Positions 39,871-48,599 are shown, counted from the first letter of the stretch. The stretch is 55,360 nt of DNA from Candidatus Accumulibacter phosphatis (GCF_012939955.1 NZ_SPMY01000023.1:1-55360); one strand, 5' to 3'. The notes: generated by a model from the sequence alone, not told the origin. Made by a program: numbers and translations.

Positions 39871-39897
39871 GCGTAGTTATTTATGAGCGGAGTGTTG

Positions 39898-40266
39898 ATG
39901 AGCACGAAAATACTGATTGCCGACGACGAGCAAAACATTGTCATTTCGATCGAGTTTCTGCTGCGCCGGGAGGGTTTCGAGGTGCTGGTCGCCGGCGACG
40001 GCGAAGAGGCTCTGGCGAAAGTGCGTGCCGAGAAGCCCGATCTCGTTCTGCTCGACGTCATGATGCCCAAGATGAATGGCTTCGACGTTTGCCAGGCCTT
40101 GCGCGCTGACCCCGAGCTCAGCGCTACGCGCATTCTGATGCTCACTGCCAAAGGGCGCGACACGGAAGTCAGCAAAGGCCTCGGACTTGGCGCCGACGGC
40201 TACATGACCAAGCCCTTCTCGACCAAAGAGTTGCTCGCCGAGGTGCGCAAGCTCCTGGAGACGTAG
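39898..40266 (+). CDS. single-domain response regulator
   Basis: 122 residues, a receiver domain only. ILIADDEQN (acidic pair), LVLLDVMMPKMNGFD with the phosphoacceptor aspartate (about residue 52), ILMLTAKGRD (Thr) and GADGYMTKPFSTKEL (Lys) are all present. No output domain, unlike the LuxR-type CrbR/ErdR partners of CrbS-like kinases, so it probably acts by protein contact, perhaps on the next gene product. ATG 39898 follows GGAGTGTTG; an ATG 15 bases upstream is less well placed. The next gene starts immediately after its stop. Confidence 0.93.
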   Translation: MSTKILIADDEQNIVISIEFLLRREGFEVLVAGDGEEALAKVRAEKPDLVLLDVMMPKMNGFDVCQALRADPELSATRILMLTAKGRDTEVSKGLGLGADGYMTKPFSTKELLAEVRKLLET

Positions 40267-42471
40267 ATGAAGGCCACGCGCCAGCTGTGCAGGGCCGCGC
40301 TGTTGGCCGGTCTGTTCGTGCTTGCCGTGGTGCTCGCGGCGGCGACCCTGATGTGGGTCACCGAAGCCGATGGCCGCGCTGGCGGCTGGTCCGCCGAAGG
40401 CAGGATCTTCGTCCTGCTCTTGCTGACCCTGGCCGGGGCGGGGGGCGCCTACCTGGTGATCGCCGGCTGGTATGCACGCTACGTCAATGGGCCACTGCGC
40501 ATGGCCGAGGACTTGGCGGCGGTGGCTACCCACAGTGGCCTGCGTTTGCCCGAGCAGGTAACGCCCGAATTGCGCACTCTGGGGCAGGCGGCAAATCAAC
40601 TGCTGGCCGCACGCGACGCGCTCGAGCGCGATGTCGCCGAGCGCGTGCGCGAAGCACGCGCTTCGCTCGAGGAGGAGCGCAGCCGTCTGGCTGCGCTGAT
40701 GGCCGATCTGAGCCAGAGCGTTGTGGTCTGCAATCTGGATGGCCGCGTGCTGCTCTACAACCAACGCGCCAAGCAGGAGCTTTCTGCCGGGCCTGACGGC
40801 AGTAATGGCGAATTGCTTGGCCTGGGGCGTTCGATTTACACGGTTTTCGATCGGGCGCTGATCGAGCATGCGCTGGAACGTTTGCAGTCGGCCAGTCGCG
40901 ATGCGGGCGGCGAGGCCGGTGTGGACCGCAAGAAACTCCTCGGCTCGGCGCAGTTCGTTACCGCCACCCGTGCCGGACGCTTGCTTCGCGCGCACATGTC
41001 GCCGGTCCTGGGTAGCGACGGACAGCCCGGCGCGCAGGTCGCCGGCCTGTCGATTACCGGCTTCGTGCTCGTTCTCGACGACGTGACGAGCACCAACGAG
41101 CGGCATGCGCGCCGCGACGCCCTGATCCAGTCACTGATCGAAGGCGGGCGCGGGCCCCTGGGGAGCTTGCGCGCGGCAGCCGAAATGCTCTCCGATTTTT
41201 CCGATATGCCAGCCCAGCAGCGTGATCGCTTTCTCGGCGTGATTCGCGACGAGGCCAGTGTGCTGTCGACGCAGTTCGAGACAGCGGCGGCAGCTTTTTC
41301 GAACGATCTGCGCGAGCGCTGGCTGCTTGAGGAAATCCTCGGCGCCGAGCTCGTCGAAGTCGCTGCACGCCGCATCGCCGAGCGCGGCAACGCCGGGCAG
41401 CACAAGCTGGCGGTCAAGTCCGAGCAAATCGATGACGGCCTGTGGCTACGCGTAGACAGCTTCGGACTCCTGCAAGCCCTGAGCTATCTGGCCCTGCGTT
41501 TGCAGGACGAGTACGAGGTGCGCGAAGTGCGCCTGTCCTTGCAACGCAGCGGTCACCTCGCCCAGCTCGATTTGTACTGGACCGGCACCTTCCTGAACAA
41601 TGAAGCGGCCATGATCTGGTTGCAGGACCCGATGAATATCGGTAGCGAAAGCTCGCCGCTGAGCGTCGTCGATGTCATCGAGCGCTGTAACGGCGAGATC
41701 TGGTTCCAGCGCGAGCGTGTCTCGCATCGGGCTTTCTTCCGGACCATGCTGCCGGCGGCGGAGGCGCCCAAGGATCTGCCGCGGGCGATCATTTCCGCGG
41801 CCGAAGGCGAACGTCCCGAGTTTTATGACTTCGATATCTTCCACTGGTCGGGAGGCAGCCACGAACTCGACGATCGACCGCTGGCGGAGCTTTCGTACAC
41901 CGTTTTCGATACCGAAACGACCGGTCTGGAGCCTTCTGCCGGCGACGAGATCATCCAGATCGGTGCGACGCGCATCGTCAATCGTCGCCTCCTGCGTCAC
42001 GAGTGCTTCGATCAACTGGTCGACCCGAAGCGCCCGTTGTCGCAACAATCCGTCAAGGTGCACGGCATCACCCGCGAAATGCTCACCGGACAGCCGGTGA
42101 TCGCGACCGTCCTGCCGACCTTCCATGCTTTTTGTGCCGACACCGTCCTGGTCGGTCACAACGCCGCTTTCGACATGCGTTTCCTGCAATTGAAGGAGCG
42201 GCAAAGCGGCGTGCGCTTCGATCACCCGGTGCTCGATACCTTGCTGCTTTCGGCGGTCTTGCAGCCCAACCAGAACACGCACCGCCTGGAGGCAATCGCC
42301 GAGCGCCTTGGCGTCTCGGTGTTCGGACGCCATACCGCGCTCGGCGATGCAATGGTGACCGGCGAAGTCTTTCTGAAGATGTTGCCCTTGCTTGCTGAAA
42401 TGGGCATCACGACGCTGCGCCAAGCGCGCGAAGCCAGTGAGAGAACCTACCATGCCCGACTCCGCTACTGA
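40267..42471 (+). CDS. membrane-anchored sensor-like protein fused to a DEDDh 3'-5' exonuclease
   Basis: 734 residues. Two N-terminal membrane helices (about 9-30 and 48-68), a HAMP-like linker and coiled coil (ALERDVAERVREARASLEEE), a PAS-like domain (MADLSQSVVVCNLDGRVLLYN, about 148-168), a degenerate kinase-like region (about 285-500), and from about residue 543 a DnaQ-type exonuclease: TVFDTETTGLEPSAGDEIIQ, LVGHNAAFDMRFLQ, and HTALGDAMVT, which supply D, E, D, H and D of the DEDDh site. No clear kinase H-box or N-box is visible, so the middle part may be a pseudokinase. It starts directly after the receiver stop. Such proteins commonly accompany acetate-sensing SLC5 kinases; substrate and role are unknown. 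Confidence 0.85.
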   Translation: MKATRQLCRAALLAGLFVLAVVLAAATLMWVTEADGRAGGWSAEGRIFVLLLLTLAGAGGAYLVIAGWYARYVNGPLRMAEDLAAVATHSGLRLPEQVTPELRTLGQAANQLLAARDALERDVAERVREARASLEEERSRLAALMADLSQSVVVCNLDGRVLLYNQRAKQELSAGPDGSNGELLGLGRSIYTVFDRALIEHALERLQSASRDAGGEAGVDRKKLLGSAQFVTATRAGRLLRAHMSPVLGSDGQPGAQVAGLSITGFVLVLDDVTSTNERHARRDALIQSLIEGGRGPLGSLRAAAEMLSDFSDMPAQQRDRFLGVIRDEASVLSTQFETAAAAFSNDLRERWLLEEILGAELVEVAARRIAERGNAGQHKLAVKSEQIDDGLWLRVDSFGLLQALSYLALRLQDEYEVREVRLSLQRSGHLAQLDLYWTGTFLNNEAAMIWLQDPMNIGSESSPLSVVDVIERCNGEIWFQRERVSHRAFFRTMLPAAEAPKDLPRAIISAAEGERPEFYDFDIFHWSGGSHELDDRPLAELSYTVFDTETTGLEPSAGDEIIQIGATRIVNRRLLRHECFDQLVDPKRPLSQQSVKVHGITREMLTGQPVIATVLPTFHAFCADTVLVGHNAAFDMRFLQLKERQSGVRFDHPVLDTLLLSAVLQPNQNTHRLEAIAERLGVSVFGRHTALGDAMVTGEVFLKMLPLLAEMGITTLRQAREASERTYHARLRY

Positions 42472-43915
42472 GCAGACGGCACGCGTCACCCCGTTTTCGC
42501 CGTATGTCGGACTGCGCCATCTGGTGCGCAGTCAGCCCTTGATGGTCGGCCCGTCGACCAGCGTGCGCGAGACGCTACAGCTACTCGACAAGACGCACGG
42601 CGATGCGGTGGTAGTGGTCGACGAGGGCAGCCGGGTAGCGCTGGGCATCATCACCCTGCACGACGTCGTGCGCCGCGTGGCCATTGAAGCCTGCGATCTG
42701 AATGCGCCGATCGCGGCGGTGATGACCGGCGGCCTGATTACCGTGCCGGCGGACAGCACGGCCCACCAGGCCAGCGTGGTCATGGTGCGGCGCGGGGTGC
42801 ACCATTTGGTGCTTACCGAGGCGGACGGCAGCTACTTCAACCTCGTTTCGCAGACCGATCTGTACACTCTGCCGGGCGCGCAGGGCACCGATCTCGTCAA
42901 AGCAATTCTGGCGGCACGCGACCTGCCGACGCTGGTCCACCTGGCTGCCGAGATCCGCGCACTGGTCGGGCGTCTGGTCGCCGAGCGGGTCAGCGCCGAT
43001 GCGCTCTGCAATCGCCTCTCGTCGCTCAACGATCTGCTCACCCTGCAGGTCATCGAACTGGTCGCCGGGAAGCACGAGCTGCCCTACGTCCAATGGTGCT
43101 GGCTGGTTTTTGGTTCCGAGGGGCGGCTCGAGCAGACCCTGGCTACCGACCAGGACAATGGCCTGATCTTCGCCGCCGACTCGGACGAGCAGGCGGCGCA
43201 TCTGCGCAACGCTTTCCTGCCTTTCGCCCGGGCGGTGAACGAGGCCCTCGACGCCTGTGGTTTTCCGCTATGCAAGGGCGATATCATGGCCAGTAACCGG
43301 CAGTGGTGTTTGTCTGCCGACGAATGGCGAACAGCCTTTTCAGGCTGGCTGGAAAGCCCGCAACCGGAGGCTTTGCTCAATGCGAGCATCTTCTTCGATT
43401 TGCGCGGCCTGTATGGGCAGGAGTCGCTGGCCAACGACTTGCGTAGCTGGCTGCTGGCGCGGGCGCACAGTTACCCGATTTTCCTGCGCGCGATGGTCGA
43501 GAACACGCTCAACTGGGAGTCGCCGCTGAACTGGTGGAAGGGGTTCCGAACCGATCTTGACAAGGAGTTCCCGAACACCATCGATCTCAAGAAGCATGGT
43601 TCACGCCCCTTGGTGGACGCCGCGCGGGTTTACGCGTTGGCCCGCCAGATTCCTGATACCAACACTGCCGAGCGCCTGCGCGTGACCGGCGAGCAGATCG
43701 GCGCTGGTGTCCACGAAATGGCGGCGCTGATCGACGCCTTTCAGCACATCCAGCGTCTCCGGCTCCAGCAGCAGGTCAGTGGCGCCGCCGACGCCGTTTC
43801 CAATCGTGTCGTGCCCGACGAACTGCACGAACTGGATCGCCTGATCCTCAAGGAAGCGCTCAAGCAGATCGGCTATTTGCAGAAGCGCTTGGTGCGCGAG
43901 TACGCCCCGGAATAG
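42452..43915 (+). CDS. CBS-pair / DUF294 putative nucleotidyltransferase
   Basis: 487 residues. Two CBS repeats (about 20-140: MVGPSTSVRETLQLLDKTHGDAVVVVD, GIITLHDVVRRVA, HHLVLTEADGSYFNLVSQTDL) that probably bind an adenine nucleotide, followed by the DUF294 GlnD-like nucleotidyltransferase domain: WLVFGSEGRLEQTLATDQDNGLIF has the GSxxR and D-x-D (DQDN) pattern, then FPLCKGDIMASNRQWC. A helical C-terminal domain (DUF294_C) ends it. ATG 42452 overlaps the exonuclease gene by 20 bases, so they are translationally coupled. The exonuclease plus CBS/DUF294 pair is a frequent neighbour of SLC5-kinases and acetyl-CoA synthetase genes, which suggests signalling in acetate use. Confidence 0.9.
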   Translation: MPDSATEQTARVTPFSPYVGLRHLVRSQPLMVGPSTSVRETLQLLDKTHGDAVVVVDEGSRVALGIITLHDVVRRVAIEACDLNAPIAAVMTGGLITVPADSTAHQASVVMVRRGVHHLVLTEADGSYFNLVSQTDLYTLPGAQGTDLVKAILAARDLPTLVHLAAEIRALVGRLVAERVSADALCNRLSSLNDLLTLQVIELVAGKHELPYVQWCWLVFGSEGRLEQTLATDQDNGLIFAADSDEQAAHLRNAFLPFARAVNEALDACGFPLCKGDIMASNRQWCLSADEWRTAFSGWLESPQPEALLNASIFFDLRGLYGQESLANDLRSWLLARAHSYPIFLRAMVENTLNWESPLNWWKGFRTDLDKEFPNTIDLKKHGSRPLVDAARVYALARQIPDTNTAERLRVTGEQIGAGVHEMAALIDAFQHIQRLRLQQQVSGAADAVSNRVVPDELHELDRLILKEALKQIGYLQKRLVREYAPE

Positions 43916-43993
43916 AGGCTGGCGGCAGCGCTTGCGCCGGAGCAGATGGGCTGCTGGAAAGGATGCGGGCGGGGAAACGCGGCCGCCGAGCGT

Positions 43994-44419
43994 TCAGGCT
44001 TGCGTGCGGGCGCGGAAGTTGGCCGGTACCGGCGCCACTTTGCGGGCCGCATAGTCGAAGAAGACGATTCCGGTCTTGCCGCGCGCGACTTCACGTTGGC
44101 TGAGTTTCTCATGCATGCGCCACAGCAGGTCGCAGCCCTTGCTGCCAAAATCGCCGGCGCTCATGCCAACGACCATCACTTCACCGTGAAAGGCTTCGGA
44201 CTTGTACTGCACGGCCGCGTCGGCGACGACGATGCCCACCCCCTCGACGTTCAGCTCGGTATAGTCCAGAGACATGAAAAACCGCGCGCGGGCCTCGGAA
44301 ACCAGGGACAACAACAAGGCATTGTCGAGGTGGCCGGCATAGTTCATGTGGCTGAGATAGAGCGTGATCTCGGTCGAGTACGCGAAATGCTCGGGGATGT
44401 CGATCTTGATTCTGGGCAT
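43994..44419 (-). CDS. acyl-CoA thioesterase, hot-dog fold (YbgC/4HBT-like)
   Basis: 141 residues. HFAYSTEITLYLSHMNYAGHLDNALLLSLVSEARARFF is the hot-dog fold start, with the catalytic-type aspartate position near NYAGHLDN, followed by GIVVADAAVQYKSEAFHGEVMVVGMSAGDFGSKGCDLLWRM. A cytoplasmic thioesterase acting on an unknown acyl-CoA. ATG at 44419 is 75 bases from the large palindrome. Convergent with the CBS/DUF294 gene. Confidence 0.85.
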   Translation of the reverse strand: MPRIKIDIPEHFAYSTEITLYLSHMNYAGHLDNALLLSLVSEARARFFMSLDYTELNVEGVGIVVADAAVQYKSEAFHGEVMVVGMSAGDFGSKGCDLLWRMHEKLSQREVARGKTGIVFFDYAARKVAPVPANFRARTQA

Positions 44420-44482
44420 GGTGGGGTCCGTCGTGGCTGGTTGGTTCCGGAGGCCGATCGTACGTCAATCCGCCGGCTCCTG

Positions 44483-44508
44483 TCACCGCTGGCCGCGGCC
44501 AGCGGTGA
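44483..44508. repeat. 26-bp perfect palindrome
   Basis: TCACCGCTGGCCG followed directly by its exact reverse complement, with no loop base. It lies just upstream of the thioesterase gene and next to a second inverted-repeat element (44521-44626). It could form a cruciform or strong hairpin; there is no T run on either side to support a terminator. Confidence 0.8.
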
Positions 44509-44520
44509 AGAGGGGAAGAG

Positions 44521-44626
44521 CTGAGCCCCCAAGCAGGTGCCTGCCTAAATCCCGAACCGTCGCCCCACCAAAAGCCAAACTCCCCTCCCCCCTCGCGGGG
44601 GAGGGGTTGGGGGAGAGGGGGCTCAG
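44521..44626. repeat. 106-bp inverted-repeat (MITE/REP-like) element
   Basis: The ends CTGAGCCCCC (44521-44530) and GGGGGCTCAG (44617-44626) are perfect 10-bp inverted repeats. Inside is a strong hairpin CCCCTCCCCC-CTCGC-GGGGGAGGGG (44583-44607), similar in type to the middle hairpin of the five-copy repeat family but otherwise different. No open frame. Only one copy in the window. Confidence 0.7.
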
Positions 44627-44661
44627 AGGGGGACGCAGAGAGCAGGTTCGCTTGGCCAGCT

Positions 44662-44841
44662 TCAGAAGCCAGCCCTGGCATCCACCCGGAGTGTGTTCAC
44701 AAACTTCTCGAATCCTCTTGCTGTCGCATCGAGCACTTTGTCGGCGAAGGTGGCGATGAAGTCGGAGAGGGCGGCATTGCGTTCCCGGGTGGCACGTTCG
44801 ACGATCATCGTCATCTGTTCGTGGCTGAGGGGGGTTTTCAT
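44662..44841 (-). CDS. small protein of a paralogous pair (59 aa)
   Basis: MKTPLSHEQMTMIVERATRE then RNAALSDFIATFADKVLDAT and a basic tail. It aligns along its first 36 residues with the neighbour at 44934-45164 (MKT-x-L-xH-x-Q-xx-x-I-x-E-R-A-xx-ER). No family recognised; predicted helical and soluble. ATG 44841 has AGGA about eleven bases upstream. The two genes are in the same direction with 92 bases between them, divergent from the LysR gene. Confidence 0.7.
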   Translation of the reverse strand: MKTPLSHEQMTMIVERATRERNAALSDFIATFADKVLDATARGFEKFVNTLRVDARAGF

Positions 44842-44933
44842 TTTACTTTCTGTTCCTGTACTGTTTTGGACTATCGTGAGTCTGGTATAAGAGCGGTGTA
44901 AGGTTTTGTCTGCGCTTGCCTGGCGGCCAAAAA

Positions 44934-45164
44934 TCAAACGAAGGCCGACGTATCGAAACCCTTGGGATGGCTGCCTTCGCTGCTCAGGTGGTAGCCACTC
45001 TGCTTCGGCGCGGTCGTTTGCGGGGTGTCCTGCTTGCCTTTTTCCAGCCAGTCGAGCAGCCTGTGCATGGCGGTGGCGATGTGTCTGCCAACGGCGAGAC
45101 TACGTTCCTTGCGTGCGCGTTCAATGATCACTGCGATCTGGTCATGGTTGAGGTTGGTTTTCAT
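44934..45164 (-). CDS. small protein of a paralogous pair (76 aa)
   Basis: MKTNLNHDQIAVIIERARKE, then RSLAVGRHIATAMHRLLDWL and a polar C-terminal tail ending GFDTSAFV. The N-terminal half is homologous to the 59-residue neighbour; the tail is not. ATG 45164 follows AAGGAACCCCAA. Function unknown. Divergent from the LysR regulator 120 bases away, which may control it. Confidence 0.7.
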   Translation of the reverse strand: MKTNLNHDQIAVIIERARKERSLAVGRHIATAMHRLLDWLEKGKQDTPQTTAPKQSGYHLSSEGSHPKGFDTSAFV

Positions 45165-45286
45165 TTGGGGTTCCTTCTGTCCTTGCGTTGTTCCCGGTTT
45201 CCGAGAGTTCGCCGTAACTTTATTTGTTGGCGGCTGCGCCGGCAAACGATCAAATGTCAGCCGATGCGTGAAAAAATCTCACCTAT

Positions 45287-46255
45287 ATGACTTACCGCCT
45301 GCCACCCCTGAGTTCGCTGCGCGCTTTCGAAGCGGCGGCTCGCCACCTCAGTTTCAAAGACGCGGCCGCCGAGCTGTCGGTGACGCCGACGGCGATCAGC
45401 CACCAGATCCGTGGTCTCGAGGAATACCTGGACTGTCTGCTCTTCAAGCGGCTGACGCGCGCCCTGGAACTGACGCGCGAAGGTCGGGCGATGCTCCCCA
45501 AGGTGCGCGAGGGACTGGAGTGCTTCGCCGCCGCGATCGAGAGCACACATCAGGTGGTTTTCGGCGGACGCCTGGTGGTGACTTCACCGCCGGCTTTTGC
45601 GGCGCGTTGGCTGCTCCGTCATCTGCCCGAATTCACTGCCGGGCATCCCGAGATCAAGCTGCGCATGGCGACCTCGCTGGATACTATCGACACCGGTGAG
45701 GCCTCGCATCTCTCGGGCCTTGCCAGTGTCGATGTGCGTGACGACAAGACCGAAACCTTTATCCGCTATGGCAATGGGCACTATGACGGCTGCCGCGTCG
45801 ACCGGCTCTTTGCGCCGGCGTACACCGCCGTCTGTAGCCCGTTGCTGCTGAAGGGAATGCGGCCTTTGAACGTACCGGCCGACCTGCGCCGTCACAATCT
45901 TCTCCACCACGAAGATGAAGCTCACCTGGATCTCGACCAGCCCGCCCTGGCGACCTGGGACCAATGGTTGCAGGTCGCCGGCGTCACTGGCATCGATTCC
46001 GACGGCGGTACGCAGATCAGTGACCCCGGGCTGCTCCTCTCGGCAGCGATCGACGGCGTTGGCGTTGCGCTGGCGTCCAAGCAGCTCATCGAGGCAGAAG
46101 TGGCTGCCGGCCGTCTGGTGATGCCTTTCGACATCGTCATCCGCCCGGCACAGGCCTATTACCTGGTCGTCCCTGAAGCGGTCGCCGAGCGCACGGTGGT
46201 TACTGCCTTCCGGAAATGGCTGCTCAAGGAGGCGGCGAAGGTGCGCGAGGGATAG
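45287..46255 (+). CDS. LysR-family transcriptional regulator, GcvA-like
   Basis: 322 residues. N-terminal winged helix: PPLSSLRAFEAAARHLSFKDAAAELSVTPTAISHQIRGLEEYL, the GcvA-type variant of the LysR helix-turn-helix, followed by LLFKRLTRALELTREG. The C-terminal effector domain (RLVVTSPPAFAARWLLRHLPEF, GCRVDRLFAPAYTAVCSP, GVGVALASKQLIEAEVAAGRLV) is complete. The effector is unknown. Transcribed away from the small-protein pair, which is the usual placement for a LysR target; it ends four bases from the convergent phasin gene. Confidence 0.92.
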   Translation: MTYRLPPLSSLRAFEAAARHLSFKDAAAELSVTPTAISHQIRGLEEYLDCLLFKRLTRALELTREGRAMLPKVREGLECFAAAIESTHQVVFGGRLVVTSPPAFAARWLLRHLPEFTAGHPEIKLRMATSLDTIDTGEASHLSGLASVDVRDDKTETFIRYGNGHYDGCRVDRLFAPAYTAVCSPLLLKGMRPLNVPADLRRHNLLHHEDEAHLDLDQPALATWDQWLQVAGVTGIDSDGGTQISDPGLLLSAAIDGVGVALASKQLIEAEVAAGRLVMPFDIVIRPAQAYYLVVPEAVAERTVVTAFRKWLLKEAAKVREG

Positions 46256-46258
46256 AGC

Positions 46259-46771
46259 TCAAGAAGCGCTGAGCATCATTGGCGCGTCGTCCGCTACGGT
46301 CGCCTCGGCTGCCGGCAGTGCGACTGTGGTGGCGGCCGCTTTGCTGCCTGGCTTGGTGCTTGCCGCGGCTTTCTTTGCCGTCGGCGCGTCACCGCTGCCG
46401 GTCAGCTTGCGCACTTCGGTGGACAGCTGAGTGAGCCCTTCCGCAAGCTGTTCGACATCGCCCTTGCTGGCCAGGAGCATGGAATGCAGAGGCCGTAGCA
46501 GTCGATCTCTGAGCAGCTGTTCGCCACGGTCGATGCTTTCCGTGGCCGTGCTGACCAATTCGGCCGAGCTTTCCTTGATCTGCCGACGTGCTTTGGGTCG
46601 CAATGCCTTGCCTTCTTCGAGCAGCGTTTCGAAGGCCTGGGCACCGGTCCTGGTAGCCAGGGAATAGGCGCCAAGGCCAAAAAGCCAGAACTTGCGCACA
46701 GATTCCTGGGCGCTGCTAATCCGTTGCGCGTTGCCACCTTGATCAACCAAGGTTGTCTTTGTCTTGCTCAT
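46259..46771 (-). CDS. phasin (polyhydroxyalkanoate granule-associated protein)
   Basis: 170 residues. An amphipathic helical domain (SSAQESVRKFWLFGLGAYSLATRTGAQAFETLLEEGKAL) of the PhaI/PhaF phasin family, with KARRQIKESSAELVSTATESID, followed by an Ala/Lys-rich tail (TAKKAAASTKPGSKAAAT) resembling a shortened PhaF-type C-terminus. Phasins coat PHA granules and regulate their size. AGGAGAAACAAA precedes the ATG at 46771. It supports a PHA-storing host. Confidence 0.85.
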   Translation of the reverse strand: MSKTKTTLVDQGGNAQRISSAQESVRKFWLFGLGAYSLATRTGAQAFETLLEEGKALRPKARRQIKESSAELVSTATESIDRGEQLLRDRLLRPLHSMLLASKGDVEQLAEGLTQLSTEVRKLTGSGDAPTAKKAAASTKPGSKAAATTVALPAAEATVADDAPMMLSAS

Positions 46772-47076
46772 TTTGTTTCTCCTTTATCCAACTGGAACTG
46801 AGAGTTTCTGCAACTGCCCGTGCAGCTGACGAAATGAAGTCTAGCGACGATCACTAGAGCACACACACTAAATGCCTGGGTGTTTTCTTCTAAAGTGCAG
46901 GCCTTTCGATGTTGTATCCTTGGCAGTCGACGTGGTTGCAGCCGGTCGCAGCCGGCCACCGCTGACCGTCGGGACCCGCTCGCCGCTGGCCGCAAGCTGC
47001 CGATCGCAGCTGCGCGCTCTCGCCGCTACGGATTCTCATCTCGCCGCATAGAGCACGAACAAAGAAAGGTGTCTCG

Positions 47077-48474
47077 ATGAACAAACTCTCCTTGCTCGAT
47101 CTCGCTTTCTTTGTCGCCGAGTCGGAGGCCAGCCCGAAACACGTCGGCGGGCTGATGATCTACAAGCGACCGGCCAGGTCGCCGGCCAGCTTTGTCGCCG
47201 ATCTTTATCAGGAACTGCTCGCTTTCGACGACGTCCAGCCGCCGTTCAACCGCATCATCCATTTCTCGCTGACCGGCATGCCGACCTGGCAGGAAAGCGA
47301 GGCCGTCGACCTCCAGCAACACCTCTTCTTCCACAAGCTGCGCCGGGGCAAGAACGGCCGGCAGGAGCTTTATCAGCTCGTTTCCGAACTGCATCAGCCG
47401 ATGCTCGAGCGCTCGCGGCCGCTATGGGAACTACATCTCATCGAGGGCTTGAGCGAACGGCGTTTTGCCATCTACGTCAAGATGCATCATGCCAGTGCGG
47501 ATGGCGTGACCATGGTGCGCTGGGCCGCGGATTCGCTGGCCTCGTCGGCGAGTGATCGCGAACTGCGGCCGCTGTGGTCGACTCCCCGTGGCCCGGCCGA
47601 CAAGAAACAGAAGCGGCTTAAAGAGAAGATGACGCAGTCCCTGCTCGGCGACCTCTCGGGTGCTGGCACGCGCCTGCTGGGAATCGCTCGTCTGGCCGCG
47701 ATGCTGGCGCTGGAAGGGGTCAAGCTGACCAAGAACGCCATTTCCTTGCCTTTCGTCGCCGACGGCAACACGCCGCTGACCGGGCAGGTGACCGCGGGTC
47801 GGCAGTTTGCGACGGCCAGCGTGAGCATGGTGCGCGTCAAGGAAGTCTGTGCCCGGACGCGGTCGACGCTGAACCACGTCGCCCTGACCTGTCTCGATGG
47901 CGCTTTGCACCGCTATCTACACGATGAGGGCGTCGAGCTGAAGAGGCCAATCACCACTCAGATGCCGGTCAACCTGCGCAAGGAAGGGGAGAGTGGTACC
48001 GGCAACAAGATCGGCATCATCCCGGTCGAGCTTTCGCCGCCAACCGACGACCCTTACGTTCGCCTGCGCAACATCGGTTTTTCCTTGCGCAATGTGCGTT
48101 CGATGATCGACAGCGTCACGCCTGACGCGATCGAGTCCTACACGCTGATCACCGGCGTCGTCGCGCAGCTGGCCGAGATGCTGGGGCTCAGCAAGCGCCT
48201 GCCACCGATCGGCAATACCCTGGTCTCCAACATCCCCGGGCCGCCCGAGTTTCTGTACCTCAAGGGCGCTAGAATGGAAGAGCTGCATCCGATCAGTACG
48301 CTGCCGGCCGGAAATCTGCTCAACATCACCCTCTTCAGCTATGCCGGACAGCTTTTCTTCGGCCTGATTGCCAGCGACGAATTGCCGAACCTCGAGCGTT
48401 TGGGTCGCTACGTCGGCGAAGCATTCAGCGAACTCGAACAATCGGTTTTCGACGCCCATCAGACGCTTTCCTGA
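47077..48474 (+). CDS. wax ester synthase/diacylglycerol acyltransferase (WS/DGAT)
   Basis: 465 residues, usual length. Transfers acyl-CoA to long-chain alcohols or diacylglycerol at the membrane or lipid-body surface. The catalytic HHxxxDG is KMHHASADGVTM (about residues 136-143). Other family blocks: LIEGLSERRFAIYVK, NHVALTCLDGALHRYL, LRKEGESGTGNKIGIIPVELS and the ISNIPGP-type VSNIPGPPEFLYLKGA. AAAGAAAGG precedes the ATG. It stands alone on the plus strand. Confidence 0.93.
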   Translation: MNKLSLLDLAFFVAESEASPKHVGGLMIYKRPARSPASFVADLYQELLAFDDVQPPFNRIIHFSLTGMPTWQESEAVDLQQHLFFHKLRRGKNGRQELYQLVSELHQPMLERSRPLWELHLIEGLSERRFAIYVKMHHASADGVTMVRWAADSLASSASDRELRPLWSTPRGPADKKQKRLKEKMTQSLLGDLSGAGTRLLGIARLAAMLALEGVKLTKNAISLPFVADGNTPLTGQVTAGRQFATASVSMVRVKEVCARTRSTLNHVALTCLDGALHRYLHDEGVELKRPITTQMPVNLRKEGESGTGNKIGIIPVELSPPTDDPYVRLRNIGFSLRNVRSMIDSVTPDAIESYTLITGVVAQLAEMLGLSKRLPPIGNTLVSNIPGPPEFLYLKGARMEELHPISTLPAGNLLNITLFSYAGQLFFGLIASDELPNLERLGRYVGEAFSELEQSVFDAHQTLS

Positions 48475-48571
48475 GGGGGGCTGGCCGCATCGCTGACTGC
48501 TCTCCCGCCCTCGCCAACGCAGCGCCGCGCCTTGGGCGCTTTTCGACAGCTTGGCGCAGGAAATCAGGGCG

Positions 48572-48599
48572 AAAAAAAGACCGGGCATTGCACCCGGTC
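48572..48599 (-). terminator. rho-independent terminator for leftward transcription
   Basis: GACCGGG-CATTGCA-CCCGGTC (48579-48599) with seven A on its left, that is a T run directly after the stem on the minus strand (48578-48572). Oriented to stop transcripts coming from the right, such as one from the small frame at 48718-48900. It does not have a T run for the plus-strand WS/DGAT transcript. Confidence 0.75.
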
